Origin: Atrina japonica
Taxonomy: Eukaryota > Mollusca > Bivalvia > Pterioida > Pinnidae
Direction of reading: 5' to 3'
Assembly (NCBI GenBank): GCA_030159075.1
Contig: BROG01000561.1
Span: forward strand, 432,395 to 496,394
Length of the DNA: 64,000 bases
The notes below the pieces were generated by a model that was not told where the DNA came from, did no database searches, and worked only from the letters and a program-made list of their open reading frames with translations. The translations under genes were made by a program, and so were the position numbers. Of this stretch, positions 1 to 12,210 are shown one piece after another (within the stretch, counting starts at the first letter, position 1; every line of letters begins with the position of its first letter).

Positions 1-2330
1 ACCACAAACAATAAAAAACCGGGACACAGCAGACAATTAACACACAAACAAACACAGAGCAGTCAAAAACGCACACAAACACACAAATTTCAAATAACCA
101 ACAGAACCTAACACAATAAAAAACCACAAGACCAAGCCATACTACCACAAACCCAAAAAAACGATAAGAAAAATAACCAAAAAACAACAACGGCAATCAC
201 GTAGCAACAGATTAATAAGAATAAAAAGACGCAAACAAATAAAACTCAGAACAACCATGACATACAAAACCAAAAACAAAAAACAGACCTAAAAGAACCA
301 CCAACACAACGACATAAACAAAAGAGAAAACACCATGAACACAATACAGCCCACAAAACCACTCCAAAAAAAACACCACAACATATAAAAAACTGAAAAA
401 GACAACAATACCCCAAAAGACACAACATATGGCCAAAAAAAGACACAAGAACAAGGGACAAAAAAAAAGAAAAAAACAATAGCACATGAGCAACACAGGC
501 CACACAACCAGACCGAACACCAAACCTAAGCTAAAAAAGCAAAAATAATAACCAAAGGACAAAACGACAAACACCCAAGAACACACAAGAGAAGTAGCAA
601 CACTCAGAAATCAAACCAAAAAACAACACACCCACAAAAAAAGAAAGCAAAAATAAACACAATACAAACCCCAAAAAAAACAAAAAATAATAAATAACAC
701 GTCACCTAAAACCAAATAAAACACACTGAAACGACAGGATAACCCAATAAAACACGACAGAAAACACAAAAACGCACTTGCCAAGCACAAAATCAAAACT
801 CAAAACAGAACAACACAAAACGAAAAAAAAAAACAGACCACAAAAATAATACACGAACACTAACCACAAAAACGGAAAAACTCCAAGATAACATCCAAAC
901 ACAAGAAAAAGAAAACAACCACCGCCCCAAAACTTACAAGGACCCAATCCAAGCATCCGCCGAATCATCAACCTAAACAAAGGCCATAGACAAGACACAA
1001 GAGAAAAAAACATCACACAATCAGAATCAAACACGAGAAGACCCTATAAACCAACAAAAACACACCACCAAAACACCACAAAGCAACAATCCGCTAAAGG
1101 CCCTGACAAACAACACAATAGACCAAAAATAACACCCACAAACAAAACCAAGACAAGGAAACATCCCACCAAGGAAATCAGGAATTGCAAACGAAAACAA
1201 ACAAAACAACAAAGAACAAACAACCAAAAATACTAACCTAAAAACTAAACGTTCACACAAACACAAACACACAAATAGAGACCAAACACAAAGCAAGACC
1301 ATAACCACAACCAAAAAAATTAAAGAAAACACAACAACAACGGCGACAAGACTTAGGAATAAAAAATCCAGATAACAACACCGTAAGCACAAAAATGGAG
1401 AAAACTCACAAAAAGAAACAACAGCACCCAAAAAGAAAAACAAAAGACAAAAGAAGCCAACAAAAACATAACAACTACACTAAGATGACCCAAACAACAC
1501 ATCACAACAAACTCAAACCACAAAACAAAAAAAACGTAAAAGACGATTGAACACATCCAATCCGATAACAGAGCACGAAAAACTACCAACCCAAAAAAAA
1601 ACAGAGCCCACAAACAGATTCAGCCATACCCATGACACCCTAAACACTATCGCAAAAATGAGAGTAAACAAAACGTGAACAATCAAAGATCAAATACAAA
1701 AAATTCCCCAAAACAATACAATAAACAGGTATGAAAACAACCAAAATTAGAGAAATACCCCAAACGAGCTAACGAAGGCAACCAAACAACGTAACACATC
1801 AAACACCACAAAGCCAAAAATTGTACCAACAAGACCAAGTACCAAAGAAGAAAATGGAACGCAAAAAAAACAACAGAAAACCAACCAAAACACCACCAAA
1901 CACCCAAACAAAAGTAAACACGTTAAAACTAACACGCAAAACAAAATAAACACAACAACACCAGATACAGCACACAGTAAAAACCAAAACACTCAGAGAA
2001 AAACCTAGCATGCACAAGACATACCAAAAAGAAAGCAATATAAAACCCCATCACAAGACAACAATAAAAACAGAAATAAAGAAAGAACACCAAAACCAAA
2101 ATACCCTCAACTAGTATATACAACATTAAAACACACTATACAAAAAACGAACAAAACAAGAAAAAGACCCACCAACACACACACTAAAACCCAACACAGG
2201 CTAGAAGAGAGACCAAAACACACAAGACACGCAAAGAGCACAAGCATAAAAAAAACAAACAACATGAAATAAATCAATAAAATAGAATGAAAAATGAACA
2301 CAACAGCACTAAACTGAGTTACAACAATGA
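1..2330. repeat. A/C-skewed non-periodic low-complexity tract
   Basis: About 2.3 kb is dominated by A and C on the plus strand. Counting bases 301-360 by hand gives 33 A, 19 C, 5 G and 3 T. No repeat unit is visible, only short CAAAA/ACACA-like words in irregular order. The skew ends abruptly near 2330, where ordinary mixed sequence begins. On the minus strand A is rare, so stop codons are rare, and this produces many overlapping open frames of 60-138 codons made almost only of Phe, Leu, Val, Cys, Gly and Trp; none is a gene. It may be a highly decayed microsatellite or an assembly artefact. It probably extends left beyond the window. Confidence 0.9.
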
Positions 2331-3460
2331 AAAGCTAGCTATTTCAAATCAATAAAGTTTGTTGTGACAGCCCTACCTCATACATATTTATGAGCTTCGA
2401 ATTTTTCACCCACACTCAACTTTGACCTTTAACCCATTCCTATGATTTTTTTTTTTTAAATAATCTACTTCTCAGGTAAATTGTTATCAGGTCTGATAAC
2501 TCTGTTGCCTTGTCTTTGTTTATCTTACTGAACTAAAGGTGTATATAACGACTATAAAAGCTGATAGAAAACACAAACGAAAGCAAAACACAAACACACA
2601 CAGTATATATTCAAACAGAAAATTTAGTCTATGAAATGTTAGTATACTAAGGGATGTATTTCATATATATTCATATATATAATGTGTACACTTGTACATG
2701 TAAACATTGATACAATATCTATCAAATAATGCTATTGCCTCTCAGCAGTGTATCTCTAAGGATGAATAGATTCAGGTACTAAAACAGCATACAAGAAACA
2801 TAACAAAATGTCTGTGTCAAAACTGGTCTGAAAACAAACAATTTTATACATACTGAAATATTCTAAAGAATCTCATTAACAATGTTTGGCAGTTACTGAG
2901 CATCAGCATTAGACAAGATCAACAAAATTTGATAACCAGTATAGCAATATTTAACACTTCCAAATTGTACCTACACCAATATTTCCCTGTCAGAGAAATG
3001 AACATGTAAGTGGCTTTGGTTCCTTAGAATGCTCCTGTAAACCTAAACAAGCCCAAGGGATACATGGTATGTACACACTGTAACCCTACCAGATATTTTA
3101 CAGTCTCCAAAAGGCCTGGGATTGCAGGAAAGAGGGAAAATCCTTTCTATTAAAGAACAATTATACAAAGAACTGTGACTTTCTAGTTAAAGCACTCTAT
3201 AGACCTTTTAATGATAAAAGCACACAAGACATGGTTTCATTTTTTCTCATAAATGCTTTGCTACATTTGCAGGGCACACGTTACAAAAATGAAATTTTTG
3301 GAATAGCTAGGACAATGATCACAAAATGAACAGAATATCAAAAGCATTTCAAGTCAATGACCTATGTCCAATGATTTTTCAAAAGGAAGAAAAAATTGAT
3401 ATGTTGATATTTTAGTGTTCAACAGTTGAGTGTTAAATGATAAAGTCAAGTGTAAAGTGT
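2331..3460. other. AT-rich unique sequence, no gene seen
   Basis: Mixed AT-rich sequence with poly-T runs and scattered ACATGTA words. I see no exon-like segment with credible splice sites and no clear repeat. Confidence 0.5.
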
Positions 3461-3602
3461 TTAAAGATCACTTGATCACATAGACCATTTTTTGCTGTCC
3501 CCAAGAGTACCATTTGTGTACAAATCCACTTTGATATAAAGACCAGCTACCTATAAAGTATCTATAAGGGGGTCATTATATATACCGGTAAGTTTTACTG
3601 TA
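3461..3602 (+). mobile_element. MITE family C, 5'-truncated copy
   Basis: Aligns by eye with the complete family-C copy at 49936-50098. Shared blocks include 'tgatcacatagaccat' against 'tgatcacaaagaacg', then 'ttgctgtcc', 'accatttgtgtacaa', 'tataaagac' and the end 'gtcattatatat...agttttactgta'. The left terminal ACAGTAAAACC is missing. Nonautonomous; no coding capacity. Confidence 0.6.
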
Positions 3603-4685
3603 CTTCATTATCAGTAAATGAATACAGAGGTATTAATGTGTACATAAACGCCCCTATCACTTCATAAAATTTATCTACTTTGTAAAAAAAAAAAAGAAAC
3701 ATATCTACAAACCATTCTTTTATGTATTACCTTAGCATGTTTAAAGTGTTTCAGTTGCAATGGTCATGCCCTAGTGGTCAGCAAAAACCCAGACATTTAT
3801 AGCCAGTGGGCATATATGTTTGTGGTGATGATATACTTGTCAGGTTTCTTCGTTCTGTTATATGGTATTTACTTACTTCACCTGTGCTCATGTCAAGTTT
3901 ACCTAAATATGACATTGGTATTTAGATCCAATTTCTTGATATTCCAGTTAAAACACATACAAACACCTTTACAAATCTGATTACACACATTTTCACTTCT
4001 GAAGTTCTGCACAAAGTACCTTATCTTTAAGGTACATAAATGTATACCTATGTCAATAAAAACTTCACTTTCTGGCTCAAAATATATAGTTTACAATTTT
4101 AATCCTAATCATTGCTTTTTACTAGTAACATGTATCAGTAAAGATTTGAGGCGATGTGTTATTTTTTTCTCCCTGTCCAAAAACAACCAAACAAAATTTT
4201 CCAGTTGAAACTGTCACATATGTTATGGTCTTGCCCCAATGTACATGTACATGTATCCAGGGTTTGTTAATGTTTCATACAATCCATGTCACAAGACCTC
4301 AGTTTACAATACAGTAGGGCTTCGGTGAGTTGAGCTTCAGTGAGCCAAACTTAAATGAGTCCGATATCTCATGATATAACTATTGACAAAGTCACAAATA
4401 ATTTTGTTATTTAATGCTACTTATAAACAATTCATAATTTGAACTTTAATGAGTTAATTTTCTTAATGTTTCGAATAAAATGTTTGGGTCCTATTCAATA
4501 AAAACATTGAAAATCCCTACAAATAAATCTAAGTCACAATTAACAGGTATGAAATTGACCCGTGACAATTTTTATCATAAACAGTCAGTTTTAATTTGCG
4601 AACACTTATTACAATTTAAAAGAATGCTACCTAATATGGTTTCGAAGTAGTCATATACACCCTAAACAACCCCTGAAATTACACA
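3603..4685. other. AT-rich spacer with a decayed MITE half near 4314-4450
   Basis: Mostly unique sequence. At about 4314 a CAGTAGGGCTTCGGTGAG start followed by repeated 'gtgag' words looks like one arm of an inverted-repeat element; I could not find its other arm. The short open frame at 3774-3980 has no protein-like signature and is not called. Confidence 0.35.
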
Positions 4686-4940
4686 TCAGGCCTTTTTCTG
4701 TCAATTTGGGGGAAAATGCCATTGGCAAAACAATTGGGAATTTTAATGTGGATTTTTGTCATAATGGGAAAAATTGTGTGCACACATGGAAATCTAAATG
4801 CCTTTTTAAATGCATTTCATTTTACATTATTATTTTTTTTTCATGAGCTCAACATCAAATTGGGAATTTTGAATTTTTTTCAACAAATTGGGAAAAAATG
4901 CATTTTGCATTGGGAATGGGGCCAAATTTAAGCCCTGTGA
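4686..4940 (+). repeat. Dispersed repeat family H, copy 1
   Basis: Similar throughout to 25120-25395. Shared words in the same order include 'aggcctttttctg', 'aaatgcca', 'gggcattttaatgtg' or its variant, 'aaattggga', 'catgcattttgcatt' and 'ggaatgggrtc...agccctgtg'. No terminal inverted repeats or tRNA boxes were recognised, so the class is unknown. The open frame at 4716-4931 follows the repeat and is not a gene. Confidence 0.6.
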
Positions 4941-5129
4941 TTATTAATGAAATAGCACTGCTCATCCTGAATTTTTCTAGATGGTCCTCTAAACTGTAAA
5001 CTCCAGGGGTCTGTAACTTTCACTTCTTGATAACATGTTGAGTGGTTTGTGAGAAAGCATTTTTGACAAGTTACAAAATTTTGCAGACATGTAAAAATTG
5101 CTCCCTCACCATTAAAAAGAGGACTCAAC

Positions 5130-5815
5130 CTAGTCATACCTAAGATCAAAGGCATTGACCATTCCTTCACCAAACACCCTAGTCCTCACCAAACACCCTA
5201 GTCATACCTAAGATCAAAGGCAGTGACCATTCCTTCACCAAACACCCTAGTCCTCACCAAACACCCTAGTCATACCTAAGATCAAAGGCATTGACCATTC
5301 CTTCACCAAACACCCTAGTCCTCACCAAACACCCTAGTCATACCTAAGATCAAAGGCAGTGACCATTCCTTCACCAAACACCCTAGTCCTCACCAAACAC
5401 CCTAGTCATACCTAAGATCAAAGGCAGTGACCATTCCTTCACCAAAAACCCTAGTCCTCACCAAACACCCTAGTCATACCTAAGATCAAAGGCAGTAACT
5501 GTTCCTTCACCAAACACCCTAGTCATACCTAAGATCAAAGGCAGTGACCATTCCTTCACCAAACACCCTAGTCATACCTAAGATCAAAGCCAGTGACCAT
5601 TCCTTCACCAAACACCTTAGTCATACCTAAGATCAAAGGCAGTGACCATTCCTTCACCAAACACCCTAGTCATACCTAAGATCAAAGGCAGTGACCATTC
5701 CTTCACCAAACACCTTATTCATACCTAAGATCACAGGCAGTGACCATTCCTTCACCAAACACCTTAGTCATACCTAAGATCACAGGCAGTGACCATTCCT
5801 TCACCAAATACTCAG
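5130..5815 (+). repeat. Minisatellite switching from 68-bp to 49-bp units
   Basis: Spacings between successive CATACCTAAG words are 68, 68, 68, 68, 68 and then 49, 49, 49, 49, 49, 49. The long unit is the 49-bp unit plus an internal 19-bp duplication of CTCACCAAACACCCTAGTC. Units differ by a few substitutions such as ggcaTTgacc against ggcaGTgacc, alternating in the long-unit half. It is a plain tandem array without spacers, so not CRISPR. Confidence 0.95.
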
Positions 5816-5943
5816 AGTAAGACCAAAGCTTAACTAGTCTTTCAATTCAGACTATCGTAAGTCATGACAGACGCAGTAGGTTAAAGAAACCTTGCTGCAT
5901 TGTCACATCTTTAGAACAAGTACAAATCTGTAGCACTTCAACC

Positions 5944-6230
5944 AGGGTAGCACCATGGTTAGCACATACGTGTATGTTTCAAACCAATGTGCTTGGCATA
6001 TAGCCGATGTCTAGGTAGTGTTGTGGTTAGCACATACATATACACTTCAAACTTATAGCTATGTGCTTCGCATATAACTGGTGTCTGGGTAGTGCCATTG
6101 TTAGCACACACACTTCTCACCAATGTGAACTGGCTTCGATCCTTGGAGTATGTACATAAGACACATGGGTTTTCTCACAGTAAGTACCCCTCACACCAAC
6201 ACTGGAGCCAAATTGAGGCCTTTTTATAAT
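5944..6230 (+). mobile_element. tRNA-derived SINE-like element with triplicated head
   Basis: Three tandem versions of an A-box-like head (GGTAGCACCATGGTTAGCAC and variants) begin near 5944, 6014 and 6087, about 70 bp apart. Only the last is followed by a B-box-like GGCTTCGATCC (6132-6142). That arrangement matches a tRNA-derived pol III promoter. The downstream part (TTTTCTCACAGTAAGTACCC, later GGCCTTTTTATAA) would be the SINE body. Plus orientation. Probably decayed and inactive. Confidence 0.55.
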
Positions 6231-7256
6231 CTAATGTACCTTGTTTTAACCATAAAATAAATTATAATATTGATCTATATAGCTGGCAACATTTACATAT
6301 ACATATACCTTTAAAGTGAAAAAAATTCATTACGTAAAACAACAGCAATAAAATAAAAGCATCAAGTCAAAACTTTCTAGTACTTAGCTATCATAACTCC
6401 ATGTAAGTTAAGAAAAACACATATGAAGCAAGGGCCAGATTTTTTCAGCACTATTAAATATAAACTGCATCAAATATCTATCATCAATCATTCATCCAGT
6501 GATACTGAAAATGTTTTCCTTCTGAACAAAATTTGTATGTTATTTGACAGAGAAAGCAGGTCAAATGTGAGAAGGGAATAGACACTGCATGCAATGCAAT
6601 TTATCACATGTACAGAAATTCAATTTCCAAGACAATGTCAAGACGACTAATCTTATTACAGGTTGACATTAGGGAAATGCAACATATATTGACAAAATAA
6701 AATGATATGTCGGCAGTTAGCAATATAGATGTATATCTGTAAAAGTTGTATCTTGCAAGCTGGCTGATGATTGTAAATAAGAATAATTTGGATTTTTCTA
6801 GACTGGGAATAAATGTGCCACATTTTTTTTCTTTTTGATGAAACAACACTTTGTACATTGCTACTGAAAGTCTGTGAGCAAATGGTTGAAGATAGGAGCG
6901 TTGCTCCAATTGCTGTTACGGTTTCTACAGCATCTTGTTAAAAAAAAAAAACTAAGACAGGTTCAAGTGTTTTTATTGTCTGTCTGCATTTCTGGTACCG
7001 ATCAAGTATTTTTCGCTTTTTTTATTGCTGTTTGCAAGGGCCTGAATTGTTGGCTCCATCTCTAAGCACCTGACGGGAGGTTGTTATCAATAGTCAATGC
7101 TAAAAATACTTAAGATTAATATATCCAGAGCTTTATATGCATGTACGTGTACACGTTACATTTGTATGACCCCAATGAACCTAATATACATGTATACGAA
7201 ACTAATTTTGTAATAATACAACATCAAATATGCAGCGATAAAATTCCAATCGGACT
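6231..7256. other. AT-rich spacer with overlapping open frames, no gene called
   Basis: A minus-strand frame of 101 codons (6604-6909), another minus frame of ~88 codons without an early Met, and a 63-codon plus frame (6874-7065) all overlap here. None has splice sites, codon bias or a family signature that favours it over the others. A poly-A run at ~6940 and one TTTATT complete the picture. Confidence 0.4.
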
Positions 7257-7503
7257 GAAGAAAAAGTAAAATACGATGTAAAAACAGAAAATATGATGTA
7301 CAAAAAGAAAGTCAAATATGATGTACATGTACAAAAAGAAAGTCAGATATGACGTACATGTACAAAAAGAAAGTTAAATATGACGTATGATGTACAAAAG
7401 AAAGTCAGATATGACGTACATGTACAAAAAGAAAGTCAGATATGACGTATGATGTACAAAAGAAAGTCAGATATGACATACATGTACAAAAAGAAAGTAA
7501 AAT
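7257..7503 (+). repeat. ~31-bp minisatellite
   Basis: About seven units of the type GAAAGTCAGATATGACGTAC followed by ATGTACAAAAA (31 bp), with shorter variants carrying GACGTATGATGTACAAAA. Each unit contains TGACGTA, resembling a CRE half-site, but this is a by-product of the repeat. Confidence 0.9.
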
Positions 7504-7510
7504 ATTGCTT

Positions 7511-7600
7511 TGACATGTAGCCTGTCCCCCTGCCCCCATGTTATGATTTGATTTTGACTTGTGTTTTATACATGTGCCAATTTACCTTGGTAGACCTATA
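7511..7600 (+). mobile_element. MITE family F, right-end fragment
   Basis: Matches the right ends of the full copies: TTATGATTTGATTTTGACTT, then GTGTTTTATACATGTGCCAA and TTTACCTTGGTAGACCTATA, against the corresponding part of 52552-52776. The left two thirds are missing. Confidence 0.65.
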
Positions 7601-7724
7601 CAGGCCATAGCAGCTTGTTTGTTTATTTTTAATTTACCATTTATTTTAGTTACTACATTTACATAGTATGTTCTATTAAATCAGCACAATAAGAGGATTT
7701 ACCTCTCTGTTAACATGCAATGAC

Positions 7725-7910
7725 TACAGTGAAACCTGTCTTAAAAGAACATCCCTTCAGCCACTGAAATGTGATCTAACAAGACAAATGGTCTCTCATG
7801 AAATTTTATCTGAAGGGTTGTTCAATTACATGTAAATGGCTTCCAGAATATGGTCTCAAAAGACAGGTGGAGTTCTTTGGCAGTGGTTTCACAAGACAGG
7901 TTCAACTGTA
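7725..7910. mobile_element. MITE family A, full-length diverged copy
   Basis: Starts TACAGTGAAACCTGTCTT and ends with its inverted form AAGACAGGTTCAACTGTA. Internal 'ccactgaaatgtgatct' and 'tggtctctcatga' match the other family-A copies. CAGT termini flanked by TA suggest mobilisation by a Tc1/mariner-type transposase (inference). Confidence 0.75.
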
Positions 7911-8544
7911 TTATTTTGTGTAAGTTATGTGGTTTAGACAAAATATTTCACATGTACATTATTAACCCAGAGGCAAATTTTTATATATGTACACATTACA
8001 ATATCCATATATAACAATATGTTACATTATTTTTTAGCAGTGTGCTTTTATTTCTTTGTATGTAATTCACTTGTAAAATTTTGTCGAGTATGACAAGACT
8101 TTCATTATGTTCAGGGCTCGAATAGTACATTTACATAATACATGTACATTTCAGTTCTATTTCCAAATATCGACTTCTTGTTTTCACTATCTTTGACAAG
8201 TTACAAAAGAAAAGCCATTTAAGGTGCATGCTAAGCTTATTGATAAAAATGCATGTAACTAACACAACTATAATAGAAAAACAAGAAGATAATCAGAACC
8301 AAATGCTTTAAATTTTACATTTATTTTATATATTATATATTTTATTTCATACTGTACTGTATATTCTTTACCTTTAATATACGGTAGTTAAACTTGTCTT
8401 GAAAGAGTTATTAAGAGTAATTCTATATAAAAACCAAAATTGGTCAGAAATGGTATATCGCAAATTTTGAAAGCAGCTGGTCACAATGATAGCCTTGCAT
8501 GAGAGTAACAAAACCTTGCAATTTTTTCCCAGTAAAACTTCCTC

Positions 8545-8558
8545 GTTACCATAGCAAC
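8545..8558. promoter_or_regulatory. X-box-like RFX site, left arm
   Basis: GTTACCATAGCAAC fits the RFX X-box form GTNRCC-N(0-3)-RGYAAC. RFX factors regulate ciliary genes in animals. Function here is unproven; the site lies inside the left arm of an inverted-repeat element rather than next to a visible gene. Confidence 0.45.
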
Positions 8559-9260
8559 GGTCATTTATCTATATTGAATATGGTAACCTAATGGAAATAG
8601 CCATATTACGTAAATTTCATGAAATGTGATATTTGTCAGTTTTGACAGCAGTTTTTTGTATTAATTGTTGATCTTAACATGTTTATATAACAAGGTAAAA
8701 AATATTGGGGATCGTAATGCCTCCGTTTTTAAAAAAGACCTGTTGAAAGTTGGGTTTTCAGGTTAATATAGGGAAATTCTGTGCAAATTTAAATCAGGCC
8801 TCCGTAAAAACGCAGCATAGGAAATCGCTCATTTATCTCTAGTGACTTTAGTAACATTAGTAGAAACGAACAGCAAAATATCTCAGTGGGTATTTTTGTT
8901 ACTAATTAATAATTCCTTGGACAACATCAACGTAATTTGTTATCCATGCCAAAAGAGAACTCTTTAAGAAAATTGGAAATGAACAGCTTATGTGAACTCG
9001 GTACTAAATGTGGATACAGGAAATCGTACTTGCAATAAACATAGATCCATAATGCAACCAAATCACTCGTAAATACAACCAATTTTTAGGTTTTGGGGGT
9101 TTTTACGTCCAAATATATTGCCACTTATTTTCTCAAACTTGAATGTTTCCCGTTTCCACTCTGTCAATACAGCCGAAATCGTGGTCAGTTATGCGCTTAA
9201 AAATAACCACGATACGTTTGCAATAAACTAGAGCGTCTATCTCACGTTGATTAAGGCGAT

Positions 9261-10140
9261 CACTAAAAGTAGTAGTCGGAGGCGGAGTCGGATTCGAGAA
9301 TCGGCAGAATTGAACAAATAATTGTCGATTTCTTCCCCAATACTTATTCAAAGAACACAATAATTGTAGTATATCTTTATTGTGGTATTTAACACCATTC
9401 ACAGTAGAAAATTATACAAAATTATTTTGGACTCGATTTACGTGACATTGTCTTACGTTGGCACACTAAAATTAGTAGTCGGATTCGATGGCGGAGTCGA
9501 GGTATTGGATCGATTTAAGTTAATTTGTTATACTTAAACTTTAAGTAAAGTATATATCACAATCGTTTATGATGATATCCTTCTAAATATACCATTAAAT
9601 GACACTAAAATCACTTATTTTTCGTTAGCAATCATAATTTGTAATCGATTAGTAATACTACAGAGTCGGATCGAAAAGATGCTAATGTCGGATTCCTGAT
9701 AGTAATATGTTTTCGGATTCAATTAGTGGCAGATTCGAAATAAATAATCATTGATTTCTCACCCAGTTCTAATTCCATTTAAGTAATCTTTTCAATGATA
9801 ATTAAGGACATCGTTCAGAATTATTTTCAGTAAAAAGTTACTCAAATTTTGGTTTGTTTTAGATTTCCTAGATTTTGGCTGATAAACGCACACTAAAATT
9901 GTAGTAGTCAGATTGCAGTGGCGGAGCTGAGATGTCAGATCAATTTACACTAATCTGAAGCTTTTTGACTTAAGATAAACTGAATATAATTATTGTATAT
10001 GATCATAGGTGTCCCTAAATATTATCAAATGACAATCAAATAGCATATTTTTGTGTAAAAATCAAGATTTACGAGATGCTATAAAATGGTTCGAAAAGAG
10101 ACAATGTCGGAGTCCTGATTTGAATGGACGCGGAAATCTG
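9261..10140 (+). repeat. Degenerate ~420-bp tandem rich in GTCGGA words
   Basis: CACTAAAATTAGTAGTCGGA-type starts occur at 9261, 9474 and 9891, and 'agtggcagattcgaaataa' near 9712 aligns with 'aatcggcagaattgaacaaa' near 9292, giving a period near 420 bp with one internally deleted unit. The motif AGTCGGATTCGATGGCGGAG recurs in altered forms. The 89-codon minus frame at 9133-9402 lies partly in this repeat and is not a gene. Confidence 0.6.
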
Positions 10141-10470
10141 GGGGTAAGGTATATTTAGGTGTATTATATTGCTAATACAGTATATAACGAAATTATATAT
10201 ATTATTTGATCTCGACAGTTGTTATTTACTATATTTGAAAGTTAGATTTAAAAATATTATGAAGATTTGAAATAATAGGAGAAATTTAGTTGAACTATAT
10301 ACGTTGAAAATTCTTAAAATAGCCAAACTTTGAGTAACCGTTGCTAAGAAACGAAAGAAATACCCGCTCTGATTTTATAATATATTGTTCTATAACACTT
10401 ATTTAAACTTTAGGTCAAAGTATCTTAAAATTTCTATGCTGCATTTTTGGGGGGTAGTCTTGAGAAATCA

Positions 10471-11943
10471 AACAAGAGGCTCTCAAGAGCCTGTATCGCT
10501 CACCTGGTTATTTGCTTGAGAAGATCAGACAAACCGAGCAATTTTTGTAAAGGACCTTCCATACATAAATCCTGTAAAGTTTGGTTGAATTTGCTTCAGT
10601 GGTTTCAGAGGAGAAAATGAAAATGTGATTTTCCCATAGGGTCCAATGATAAACTAAGCCCAGCCCTGGCGGCCATGGTTTTGACAGATCGGAACGAAAT
10701 GAGCAATCTTTGTAAAGGACCTTCAATACATCATTCTTCTAAAGTTTGGTTATATTTGCTTCAGCGTTTTCAGAGGAGAAGATGAAAATGTAATTTTCCC
10801 ACAGGATCCAATGTTCTTCTTCCAAGTCAGGAACCGGATTCATGAATGAATGGATAAGGTTCTGCGTAAACTCTGCAGTGTGTGCAGCACAGCAGTCTTC
10901 TTTTGGCTATATAATGTTAAACTAAGCCCCGTTCTAGTGGCCATGATTTTTGACGGATCAGAACAAAATGAGCAGTCTTTGTAAAGGACCTTGCATACAT
11001 CATTCCTGTAAAGTTTGGTTAAATTTGTGTCAGTGGTTTCAGAGGAGAAGATGATTTTCCTATAGGATCCAATGTTAAACTAAGCCTCGCCATAGCGGCC
11101 ATGTTTGTTGACGCAAAGTGATTCCAAAAGCCAGGTGAGCTAAAAATGGCGGTCAAGGAACAATTTTCAACAACGATTTTGAAGTCGCAACATCAATATC
11201 TATTTGGAAACCAAATTTCATTGAAATCAAACAATGTTGAATTTTCCCGCCTTTTTTGTCGGCCATTTTGAAAATGGCGGTCAACAAAAAATTTTCAACA
11301 CCGGTTTTGAAGTCGCCACATCATGGCAAACATTTGATCAATTTACATTCGACCTCTATCTTTCATAGTTTTGGAGTTAGAAGACGAAAAACATAAAAAT
11401 TGAAAAAAATTCTGTGAAAAAAGGGCAATAACTCCTACACAGGTTTTTGGATTGTCTTCAAATTTTCAGGGTGGGTAGATCTTGATATGCTGAACATTTT
11501 TGCAATTTACACTTGACCTCTATCTGTTACATTTTTTGAAATAAAAAATTAAAAATGCCAAAATTTTGAAAATTTTACAAAAAAAGGGCTATAACTCCGA
11601 GATGAGTTTTCCAATTTTCTTCAAAATTGCATGGCAGGTAGATCTCATCAAGCTGATCACTCTTACCCTATGTCAGATTTTTGATATCTGTAATGGTTTT
11701 TGAGTTATTGGCCAATTTACCCCCTATGTTCTATTTTTAGCAACAGCGGCCATGTTGTTTGACCTGCGACATAGAAAATAAGAAATTTGAAACTAAATAC
11801 CCTAGTGACGACTCAGTTCAAGTTTGGTTCAATTTGGCCCAGTGGTTTCAGAGGAGAAGATTTTTGAAAGTGAGTTAACGACGGACGGACGACGGACGCA
11901 AAGTGATTGCAAAAGCTCACCCTGGCATAGCCAGGTGAGCTAA
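10471..11943 (+). mobile_element. Nested repeat element with terminal hairpin and internal tandem modules
   Basis: Begins AACAAGAGGCTCTCAAGAGC (itself palindromic) followed by CGCTCACCTGG, and ends AGCTCACCCTGGCATAGCC followed by AGGTGAGCTAA, a hairpin next to CTAA. A module with AAAGGACCTTCCATACAT, 'aaagtttggtt' and TCAGTGGTTTCAGAGGAGAA is repeated at about 10547, 10717 and 10985. A GACGGACGACGGACGCAAAG segment precedes the end. The shorter relative is 24078-24680. The terminal CTAA, hairpin and internal tandems recall Helitron/Helentron-derived nonautonomous elements, but I cannot confirm this. The frame at 10508-10726 is repeat sequence. Confidence 0.65.
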
Positions 11944-12196
11944 TAAAAATCATAAAATTCTTCTAATTGGATAATTGCAGAAACCCCCTATCTTTAAGTT
12001 GCTAGGCAAAATACCTTCTGTACTGATTATCACTTTGGATTTTATTGTTTTGATTGTCTAATCAAAGGTGATTCAAATAAAATATTTACATTATTGATAT
12101 ATCTTGTATGTTAAATAAAAATAAAATGTTGAAACTATGCAAAAATGCCTTTCTCTATATGGGTACAAAGACAAATCTTGTGAAAAACAACTCTTT

Positions 12197-12210
12197 GTTG
12201 CCATGGCAAC
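12197..12210. promoter_or_regulatory. X-box-like RFX site, right arm
   Basis: GTTGCCATGGCAAC is a perfect 14-bp palindrome fitting the RFX X-box consensus. It sits at the position in the right inverted arm equivalent to 8545-8558 in the left arm. Confidence 0.5.

Noticed and set aside
212..2301. About a dozen minus-strand open frames of 60-138 codons
   Set aside because: They are all Phe/Leu/Val/Cys/Gly/Trp-rich translations of the A/C-skewed tract, where stop codons are rare by composition.
5130..5815. CRISPR-like regular array
   Set aside because: Units are contiguous with no unique spacers, and the context is eukaryotic; it is a minisatellite.
6604..7065. 101-codon minus frame and overlapping frames on both strands
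   Set aside because: Three mutually overlapping frames, none with splice support or recognisable protein features.
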